Below, one piece after another: positions 54,984 through 64,000 of a stretch of 64,000 bases of DNA (its first letter is position 1; each line of letters begins with the position of its first letter). The position numbers and the translations under genes are program-made. This DNA is from Dipetalonema caudispina (lineage: Eukaryota; Nematoda; Chromadorea; Rhabditida; Onchocercidae): positions 1 through 64,000 of the forward strand of contig JABVXV010000328.1 in the NCBI GenBank assembly GCA_013365325.1. Reading direction: 5' to 3'. The notes under the pieces are model-generated. The model was given only the letters and a program-made list of their open reading frames with translations, had not been told where the DNA came from and ran no database searches.

Positions 54984-57089
54984 ATAATATTAATTCTGAA
55001 CGGCTTTTTCTACCACGTGTTTCTCTTGATCAGATAATAGTACCTGCAAAAAGTTACAATGGTTAATCATCGTTGTCATCTTTTTTTTTTTTTTTTTTTT
55101 ATTTTTTTTTTTTTTTTTTTTTTTTTGTTGTTATATGTTTTTTTCTTAATTAAAATAAACGAGGTAATGCATTTAACACTAAACAGTTCATATGACGAAA
55201 ACATTTTCTTTCTTTTTTCTTTTTTTTTTTTTTTTTTTGGTAATAATTTTCCCCCGGAAAATTTCCAAGATTTGATGGGTAAATTGTACATAATGGAAAT
55301 ATTATTGATTATTAGCAAGTTAGGGATTTAGCGGGAGCGGGGAGATGGAGGAAGGTAAGAGGTTGGAAGAGTGGAAGAAACGGGTGAAGTGAGAGTAATA
55401 TGAGAAAACTGGTTTTCCAAACCGGACTAAACAGACAACCGTTTGTATAGCAGAAGCGCATTGTAGCAGAAATCATTTTCTTTTCCATCCTTTCTCATCG
55501 TGATCGATTGATTACACTCATCCCGAATACAAATCAGGTCAGTTACATGAATTTTATGTTTAGTGTACGATAAAAAAAAAAAAAAAAAATGCTTTAAATT
55601 TAATTTTTTATATGTTGAACATTGGGGATAAAATTGTATTTGTCAATTTTCAGGCTAATTTTTTTTTCCTTTGCCTCTATTTTATTTTATCTAGATACTA
55701 TCGATTTTTTATACTTTGTAGATTCAAATTAAAATTTTCATTTTCATTCTATCAAAATTTTATCATTCATACCAGCAACCAATAATTCTCATCAGTTAGT
55801 TTATTCAATCATATTATTTGCAACTACATTTGATGATATCCAATTCCAACATACATTCCAAACATTCAATAAAGAAGGCTTCCTATGCACATAATTGATC
55901 CAACTGAATAAATAGCATTTCTATTCAAAATTTCTGCAATTCATCGACATCAATAGATATCCATACTGTATATGCATTCAGGTGATACCAATTATTTTCT
56001 TATCGTTCGTGGACGTGTAATTTTCGCTGCGCCCTAAAATAATTAACTATTTGAGCCGTGTAAAATGCCACTGCTTGCTATTGAGGTTGTGGTTTTTCTT
56101 TTTTTCTTTTTTTTTTTTTTTGTTGTTTTTTTTTTTTTTTCTCTCTTTATTTTTGTTATAGCTGGAAATGATTGTTCTGAAATCATTGGAATTAGTGGAT
56201 GCATGAGAATGCAATGGGTATTTATTATTTTTTTAACGTTCAACAATAGCCAAAAAATGTGATATTTAACGAGAAGAGTTAGAGAGATATATGGTAAGAA
56301 AATGAGTAATAAATGAAGAGTTAAGAGTTAATCAACTCTTTAATTGCAGTGATAATGATTTCGCGGTGAGAACAACTTTAAAAAGTATAGTTGTGAGGAT
56401 TAAGAGGGCAGAGAATGAAAGGAAGATATGATAGATAGTTTTTCAGGAGTAGGAAAATTGGAAGAGATAACAACAAATGGATGGATAACAAATGAAACAG
56501 TGATAGAAGATGTTTGTCTGATCGTTAGAAAAAGTTATGGGCTTTCTTTCAGAACTTGCTTATCAGTGGATTATAATTTTAAGATTAACGGATAGTTGTC
56601 TGCATTGATTTTCGGAATTAAACAAGCTGTGAATGGGTGGTTTCGAGGTTTGTCTTCGGAATGAGCGATTAGAGAATGTTTACCGGACCTGAAGCATAAC
56701 ATTTCCGGATAATATGATGGAGAGAAACGAAATGTTGATAGCAGCACTCTGTGTGGAGAGAGATTTAATTTTGCCAATAACAGACTTATGCATATTTCGG
56801 AAATATACCGGATAATGGAAGGAAGGTTTTTTCCTTCTTCTCCTTCTCATATAGTTACACCGAGCGTTACCGAAGTATATCTTTGAGGTGATGTCCTTTA
56901 ATCTTTTTAGTTACAGCTTTTAATCATCCGTCAAGTTCCTTGGAAATTGCTTTGAGTTGGAAAAAATGTCTTGTGGAAGGAATTGTCAATTCACGCTTCT
57001 CTCCAAGACATTTTGCAGAAAATTGAAGACTGTTTTGCGTGCATGTTGTTAACAACGATCAAGGTAGAGAAAAAACTAATTAGGATGAC
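54459..57089. other. intergenic DNA after the MAP kinase gene
   Basis: Up to about 55.3 kb this is T-rich with long homopolymers, including a 43-base T-rich tract at 54940-54982. After that the sequence has fewer homopolymers and higher complexity. No exon with credible splice sites was found. A 68-codon minus-strand frame at 56571-56777 has no support. Confidence 0.45.
54528..54533 (+). terminator. candidate poly(A) signal (ATTAAA), MAP kinase gene
   Basis: ATTAAA, a common variant signal, lies 70 bases after the TAA. The next canonical AATAAA is at 55154-55159, much further away. Confidence 0.35.
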
Positions 57090-57096
57090 TTTGCAG
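57089..57096 (+). promoter_or_regulatory. candidate trans-splice acceptor
   Basis: ACTTTGCAG ends 7 bases before the ATG of the tentative small gene, the arrangement expected for spliced-leader addition. Confidence 0.35.
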
Positions 57097-57103
57097 GTTA
57101 GTT

Positions 57104-58676
57104 ATGGATGTCAGTGGAAGGTCACGTCGAGTGCCTCCCCTCTGGACCTCCGTCGGCCATGCACAGGTAGGTTTATCTTGTTCCACTGAATCACTCAGTG
57201 CATATATATATAAGATCACTCAGTGCAGATAGATCTTACACTTTCTTCTGAAAGATAGGTTCTAGGTCTTTACTGTGATAACTGCTAAAGATCACTCTCC
57301 TCGACTTTCTGTATTACGATGTCCGTATGTGTTTGGGGCATAGCAGAGCAGCCCAAATTTCACTGCAATGGATAACTGTTTACTTGATCGTCCGATTGAT
57401 AGATTATTCCAGAAATTTAATTCTCATAGTTTTACCCGTAAATTCTTTTTAATCTTTATATGTGGAGCTTGAAACATGGATTGGAATAGATTGGTATCTC
57501 CATACACTTAACCTTCTGAGAATCAATTGTAGCTTGGAGTATACTATGCGTCCGATCGTTGAATGTGATATGCAGCTGATCATTTCCTTCGATATTATCC
57601 AGTTTTTTCTGGTGTATGTGTTTGTGTCTGCACTTGTTCAGTCCTTTCAAAGATTATTTTTTGTTTCGTGTTATACTTTGATCTTTTCCGTATCGAAGTA
57701 ATCAGTGTTGCTGTTTTATGCATGCAATTTGTAGTGCAAGTATTAAGGGCTTTTGTATGCATAAAAAGTACGACTAAAATAACTGATTGTCCGGCATTTG
57801 TTGACCTGCTTTACCTTTTTTGTCGAAGCTCACTTGCTGTTATAGTTACCGTTTAGTGCCGTATACGTATTTTATGAAATTTGGTTGAAAGTCCTTTAAT
57901 TTTCTAATTTTGTATGTTTTCAGAGTAGTGTATAGGATCATAAGTCAGTGGTTGAATTTGTATGTTTCATGAACTAGTTATATTATATGAAGTTAAGGGT
58001 GGTTCAACATTTAAGGGTGTGATGAATGGTGAAGAGCGGAGTTATGGTTGGGTACGACCAACATCACGACATTTATCACGTGAGTTTGAACGTCGCTATG
58101 GCGTAAGAAATTCCCGAAGTTTCGTGAGCAAATACTCCTATCGTGCACGCTTTGAGGTATCTTGCTTGTGTATAATTCAGCATTATCTTTTTTTTGCATG
58201 TTACTTTCAACTGTTTCCTTTATTTTTTCCCATTTGTTTTGTCACAGCATTAACAATATAATGGAGTTGATGATATATGAGTAAAAAGTATCAGGTTCCT
58301 TTTTTCCAAAAATCTGGACTAAAATGATGACCACCATAACAGATCGTTTTTCGAGAATGATTCGTAATTGGAGGGATTATAAAAAAAGTCAATAATTTTA
58401 TTCTCCCGTAATAAACCTGCGAAGGAATACTGTTTGGAGTGAGCGAAGAATGTTCAAACAACATTGATTTGATGTCACTGCTACTGATGTAGGATCCTAT
58501 GTGATTAACAGTGACATTGTATCGTTGAAGGAGCATTTTTTGCTCACTTCGATTTTGCAGACTTTTGAGCATATTTTTGTCGTATCTTTTCATTGTGCTA
58601 ATTTCAAAACTGAATTACCCTTTTCGTTCAGGGCCAACTTATAAACCCATGGCACAATTCTGCTTGCCTTTCTTGA
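57104..58676 (+). CDS. tentative small three-exon gene, 88 residues, unrecognised
   Basis: Three pieces are all phase 0 and join without a stop: 57104-57166 (GC-rich, starts MDVSGRSRRVPPLWTSVGH, donor CAG|GTAGGT), 57998-58156 (contains ERSYGWVRPTSRHLSREF and ERRYGVRNSRSFVSKYSY, donor GAG|GTATCT) and 58632-58676 (after TTCGTTCAG, ends HNSACLS and TGA). Exon 2 could instead start at 58016, also phase 0, or be a separate first exon from the ATG at 57962 or 58022. The product is basic and rich in Arg and Ser, with no signal peptide or membrane segment seen. I do not recognise a family. Support is the trans-splice-like acceptor before the first ATG, the coding-like composition of exons 1 and 2 and the phase agreement. 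Exon 3 is the weakest part. Confidence 0.35.
57190..57227. repeat. two perfect 13-base direct repeats
   Basis: ATCACTCAGTGCA occurs at 57190-57202 and again at 57215-57227, separated by an AT-rich spacer. Each copy contains the short inverted pair CACT/AGTG. It lies just inside the proposed first intron of the small gene. Confidence 0.85.
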
Positions 58677-61239
58677 AGTTTTTAGAAGTTTTCCATCATA
58701 TTATAACGTTCTCTACTTTTTATTGACTTCACATCTCGATGAGATATTCAGAAGAGGCATTTGTGAAAAAGGATTCATGTAGGGATACAAATTTGAACGA
58801 GGCAGCTGTGAACTTATTTTTTAACGATTTGCTACTGCTTTTACCTAACAGTCAAATGTAGGACTTAATGTTGTCTATTATCATATTTTATTCTTGAAGC
58901 ATAGGTTAAGCTGTTTCTGTGCTTAATGGGACAGAAATGTTTTCCTGTATGAATAATGCATCTTTTCATTTAGTTGTTCAGAAGGTGTAACAGATAACTC
59001 TGCAGAAGTTCATCACCAGTTACGAAAAACCTGCTCATATCCCATCATTACTCTAAATTCCGGTTGTGCTTTCTTTTTGCATGTTATTGTTCTTGGACAA
59101 AAAAAAAAGAGGAAAAAATACTTCTTTCTTCTTTTACGAAATAATACTGAATTACTTATGCGGACTGTGTTAAAAATATGGCATCTGTGTTAGCTATATC
59201 AAATTGAAAACGAAACGAAAATTGGGAATGTAAATTCCATTCGTGAGAATGAATTCTTTCAAGGGTTGCTGCGATGACAAGGTAAAATCCGGGCTTGATT
59301 ATGAAGTCATGGGACACATTTTGAACAAATGCTTATCATTGCAATTTTTTGCATTTCTCCACCTCAAGTTTTTCTCATAATTTTATCCATGTGGAGGTTG
59401 CAGCCTGCTTCTTCAATCATGCCAGGCAAGGTTACTTTATACAAAGGGGAACAACCGGCGGATGGTTTTTATGAAGTCACCTAGATCAAACGGCTAGTCG
59501 AAATCTAAAAATTAACTAGCAGTCATCAAATTTATCCTCGATTTTAGAAATTAAATCTCTCTAACGATAATAATTGGTCGAGGAAATAATAACTCGCAAA
59601 GAGAAGAAGTGAAGGGTAACATAGAGAATGCTTGTGCACTTATTACTATTTTTAAGTTCCCAAGAAGCACCAATGGCTATGTATATGCTCCACACAGTAA
59701 TTCTTTACGATCTATAGCACAGCACCTGAAAGACCAATTTCTTTTCCAAGCATTCTTATCTAATCTTTAAATAGATGGCGCATACAAAACATTATCTTGA
59801 TTTCAAGTTACTTACGAATGAGTAACTGGCTACTTGGAGTTTGTCTTTTTTTTTTGCACTTTTGTCTATTTGCCTGCATAGTAAATTTCTCATACATTAT
59901 CTTAATTGCTCATATTCCTCAACTTGGAGTTTTGCTTTACTTTATTTAACTACATTCTAAAAAGTATTCACAATGAAACAGGGAAATATTTATAATTTAA
60001 ATTTATTATGCAATCAGTAAACAGGGGATGTAGATTATTTCTCCCTAAAAGAACATATGCAGGAAGCATAATATATTTTCTCACTCTGTGCTGCCCGAAA
60101 TTTCCATTAGTAAGTTACCTCTAACGTACCTGTTAAAATCTTTGTAATTTTTACTAACCTGTTGTCTTAATTAATCCCTTGGAATCTGTTAATAACACCA
60201 AATTTTCACTGTTTCGGGTTTTTTGTCCAAGAAAACGCTACATTTTACTGTTTCTTCCATAAATTGATGTTTACCATGACGTGGTCCTTTCTCCACGAAT
60301 ACCTTCACCATGAGGAAATGTCTTGGTATCTAAAACTTATTCATCTGATTCACCAGCAGTTTGATGTGCTGAGAAAACGAGTGATTTGTCTTGTGCTTTT
60401 GCTTAATGCTACAGAGAAGGACAAGTCCCATGTTGTTGAACGAATGGACAGTAGTATAACTGCACGGTGTGGGCGGACGTTTTCTGTATGGTACGTTATA
60501 GTATTCACCGTATAATTATGAATTCGGATCCAGAAATAAAGATGCTTAGGGTAGGGAAGATAGTCCCCCAGGTTCGTCCCATATTGTTTGTTCTCTTTCT
60601 TTTGTAGGACTCACAGGTCTTTTTCGCTTAAAATTGTTCATGTTTTTTTTGATCGCTGATTTCGTGTCTCACTTTTGTCCTCCAGTTTTGATTCACATGT
60701 GTTCTGTACTGTATTCTCTCCTGTTTGTTTATTTTTTATATCTATTCTTTATTGCTTTATGTCTATTTGCTGTTCGGTATCTATTCTAGTAAAAGTTGCT
60801 TGTTAGCCTTGCCGATTCCGGTTCATAAGACTTGTTGCAAGTCATTTATATTGTTCACCAAGGTGATAAGTCGTAACCAAGATTTCATACATTTGGATAA
60901 CATTCCCATCCTCTCCTGCCCTTTTTTACGTTCCGTTTTTGCATTACAACAAGCACAGACTTCACTTTCAGTTCAATGTTTTCTTCATAATATATCTACT
61001 TTTTACTATTAAATGCCCTTCCGTAATTTAACTTCAGTTTTCTAATTAATTTTCCTTTCGCATATTCAAATATATTGAACGTATTCATCGGAATATATTG
61101 AAAATATCCATATGATGGAGAACATTTTATTACGGTTCGTATTTCAGCGATTTCTTTTTGTGGTACGAACTCTTAAATTATTTAAATTTCACTGGAATTT
61201 TTTTTGACATAGCTAATTATATAGAAAATTTAGAGAACT
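58677..61239. other. higher-complexity DNA without a supported gene
   Basis: Homopolymers are rare here compared with the rest of the window. Short frames occur, including a 40-codon ATG frame at 58739-58861 and an 80-codon frame at 60270-60515, but neither has partner exons or a recognised domain. The right end should contain the CEPT promoter; no core element was identified. Confidence 0.4.
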
Positions 61240-64000
61240 ATGGAATACGTGAAGTGGTCGGTACGTAATGCATGGGAAGATTATTTGGAAGGTGATTGCC
61301 AACTCCGAGTTGCTCAAATGGACCGTTTACGAGAGCACAAATATTCTGCAGTTGATACATCTTGGCTTGATGAGTACTGCATGAAGCGGTACTTTTTAAA
61401 ATGATTTTCCTTCCAGTTTATTCTCATTTTTAAATTCGTTTATTAAATTTATAGAAAAATCGAGTAATTTATGTGTGCCCCCTCATTGAGCTAACAGTAA
61501 CAGTTGAAAACACAAAGAAGGTAGTAACAGGTTTTCTGAGTTTTCCTAAGAGTGTATAATTAGTAAATGAAGTGCTACAAGCAGCCTGAGAAACATTGCT
61601 CTTGTTGCTAAGTACATTCCAGGTTTTGGGAGTATGTGGTTCAATTTTATCCTATGTGGGTTGCTCCAAATGTAATCACTATGTCGGGATTTTTGATAAA
61701 CCTTGTAACTGTACTCATCTTGGCTTGTTTCTCGTATGATGCCAAAATTGCTGTAAGTTTGACTTCCATGTGTATTATAAGTCAACCATCATCTGTGTTG
61801 ATAAATTTGTTCGGATACAGTTATTAGGGAGAAACTCTTGAGTAGATCGTTACAAATTTATAAAGCAGTGACCGCCTTTACTGTATTACTGCAGGCGTCA
61901 TCTTGGGCATATTTCCAAGCAGCACTTGGCGTGTTTTTATACCAAACACTGGATGCTACCGATGGAAAGCAAGCTCGTCGTACAGGTTCTAGTTCGCCTC
62001 TAGGTGAACTGCTCGATCACGGTTGTGATGCCATGTCGCAAGGTTTGTTATTTGGACGTAATATTTGCAAATCGCTATTTGCTAAATAAGAAGTTCTACA
62101 ATTTTAACTGCTTCTATATTCACCATCATCATACGGATGTAAATGCGATGACTTTGATCCTTGCTTTCATTTTTTCAGCTCATTTAATAATTGATTTTTG
62201 CAGTCATGTGAATATTTCAGTACTTGTCACACTGAATATTTGTTATGCGATGTTATTGGGGCAAGAACGCTACGTGGTGCTTTTTGTAACTGTTTCATCT
62301 GTTGTCCTTTTTTATTGCGCACATTGGAGTACATATTGTACAGGGCGTTTGAAATTTGCAAAGCAAGTTCTTTTGTGTATTTTATACGTAATTTATTATT
62401 AGGTTAGTCTCAAGACGTTAAGTTTGTTTCTTGTTTTGAATTTGATTTTCTTTCGATGGAAATTCGAAGATTGTCAAAATAATGCTCTTTTTTTACAGAT
62501 TTGACGTCACTGAGGCGCAAATGACCATTTTAGTCGTCCTGTTGGTGACATCTATATTCGGCACAGGTTTTTGGACGGAACAGGTCATTTTAAAACTGTC
62601 GCTTTCTAGTTTTGACTGTAATATATGGGTATTTTAAGGCATTCTGGAACCAAAGAATTAGTTTGAATTCTTCTGCTAAAGAGCTCTAATTTTTTCAGTT
62701 CCTACATATCAGTTTAAAGTATGTCGCCATTTTCATTTCTTCCTTAATGTGCATGTCGCAAATTGGTGATTATCTCGTAGATGTTGTTACTGGAGGTGTA
62801 GGGAAGAATGGATCTACAGTTGCGGTAAGTTCAAATGATGGATTTAATTTGATGTCTTTTATGGCTATAGATTTCATCAAATTCTTTAAAGATTCAATAT
62901 ATATTTTAGGATACGTCTGTTTTATCACCGCTAATACCATTGCTGATGATGATAACACCATTTTGCATGATATACAGTAAATCAGTGACAGCAGTTTATG
63001 ATGATCATATCACTTTGTTTGCTTTATGTCTTGGTGCAGTATCAACGAAAGCTACAATGAGGTGTGCTCGCATCATTTTTAGATTTTCATTTCCACTGCA
63101 CTATGCTTCTTCAAGTCATGTGTAGTTTGAATTAAAAATTCAATAAATATATGGCTTACTAAAAGTAAGAATACATTAAAGAGCGGAATGCTTGTTTGTG
63201 CTCTACTGTTACCTCAAATTTATTAAATTTTTGAAGCAAAGACGACTAATAAAGTTGCAGCAGAGCAATGCACAATTTTACTATTGTTCTCTGCCGATAT
63301 TAGCGTTTTAAATATATGTTAGTAAAGTAAAAATTGGAAGGAATGGTTCAGGAATTGAGAAAATTTTCAGATTGATATTGGCCCACATGAGTCGTAGTGA
63401 ATTAGCGATGTGGGATTGGATCTATCTCTCACCTTTGATGATGATGCTTAATCAGTATTACGATATGCCGTTGAACGAGTTTTATCTACTTGTTTGTGCC
63501 ACAGTAAGTTTGCTTTTCGTTTTGATTTTTTTTTTTTCTCTAGATTGTCCTTACCTTTTCATTCTTTTGAATATCATCACTTAGTTACAATCAACAATCA
63601 GTCCTGGCAATCTCTTCAGTGGATTCTTTGGAATCAGGATTCATAATTTTTCTTAATGCATAAAATAACTGAAAAAAGGTAGAAAACAATAAAAATTATG
63701 GTAGGGTTTTAGTACCTCACTCCAAAGCGAAGTTTGTCTTTTATTTATATGAAGCATTGGTGTTCTAAGCAAAATAATGGAGTGGATTGAACTGTGAAGC
63801 GTGTTTTCGGTTGCTATTTATACGTAGTCGCAATCTGATGATGCATTCAGAATAGCAAGACTGACATAGTTTTTTCGGAGTTGATGGATACATTTATGTG
63901 GAATGTATCAGTATTGTTTTATGTTTGGCCATAATCTTTAATTTTAAGGTATATGCTTATGCCAGCCTGTCATTATACTGCGTAATGATCATTCGACAGT
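61240..64000 (+). CDS. choline/ethanolamine phosphotransferase (CEPT1/CHPT1 family), 3' truncated by window end
   Basis: Last step of the Kennedy pathway: it transfers phosphocholine or phosphoethanolamine from the CDP-alcohol to diacylglycerol in ER/Golgi membranes. Nine exons are visible and join in frame: 61240-61388, 61623-61752, 61895-62042, 62221-62362, 62499-62583, 62699-62824, 62910-63061, 63371-63503 and 63949 to beyond 64000. Seen: [17 protein letters not shown] (about 30-46), MWVAPNVIT, and the complete CDP-alcohol phosphotransferase motif DGx2ARx8Gx3Dx3D with D116, G117, A120, R121, G130, D134 and D138 all present. [23 protein letters not shown] and [12 protein letters not shown] follow, and several hydrophobic membrane segments are present. 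The YCAHW and GGVGKNGST blocks place it with CEPT1/CHPT1, not with the EPT1/SELENOI branch. About 372 residues are visible, roughly 90% of the family length. The GC donor at 62363 is needed to keep frame and length. An acceptor-like TATAG or TTTAG lies 7-16 bases before the ATG. Confidence 0.93.

Noticed and set aside
60264..60515. 83-codon frame in higher-complexity DNA upstream of CEPT
   Set aside because: First ATG lies inside the frame, no domain or partner exon. It may be chance in DNA with fewer stops.

Overview
The window looks like nuclear DNA of a nematode, most likely a filarial or related clade III worm. It is very AT-rich and full of long poly(A)/poly(T) runs and microsatellites. 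The genes have many short exons with nematode-style acceptors (TTTTCAG, TTTTAG), and candidate trans-splice acceptors lie a few bases upstream of two start codons. The species assignment is inference from composition and gene structure. No tRNA, rRNA, CRISPR array, bacterial operon or recognisable transposon was seen.

Layout, with all confident genes on the + strand. (1) 1.8-4.6 kb: a single-exon gene for a 934-residue low-complexity protein with poly-Q, a roughly 100-residue poly-N tract and a Thr-rich tract. An AATAAA follows the stop by 30 bases. (2) 4.7-18.4 kb: mostly empty AT-rich DNA, with an orphan Q/S-rich terminal exon at 10.5 kb and a weak minus-strand ORF at 15.7-16.1 kb. (3) 18.4-30.2 kb: a complete 23-exon SLC4 bicarbonate transporter gene of the AE (anion exchanger) type, 1161 residues. 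(4) 30.2-51.6 kb: a 21 kb gene-poor interval of microsatellites and homopolymers, containing one strong 83-base hairpin at 48.8 kb that could be a microRNA precursor. (5) 51.6-54.5 kb: an 8-exon ERK5-like MAP kinase of 428 residues with a non-canonical activation loop (T-Q-H instead of T-x-Y). (6) 55.3-61.2 kb: DNA with fewer homopolymers, holding a tentative small three-exon gene. (7) 61.2 kb to the end: the first nine exons of a choline/ethanolamine phosphotransferase (CEPT) gene that runs off the window.

The three confident family members are unrelated in pathway: membrane bicarbonate/chloride transport, MAPK signalling, and phosphatidylcholine/phosphatidylethanolamine synthesis. They look like ordinary neighbours, not an operon, because the spacings are in kilobases. 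Every exon junction in the three multi-exon models was checked by reading frame. Two introns only work with a GC donor, and both use the hexamer GCAAGT. The best candidates for something new are the MAP kinase whose phospho-tyrosine site and its arginine pocket are both lost, the 48.8 kb hairpin, the small gene at 57-58.7 kb, and the long asparagine-repeat protein.
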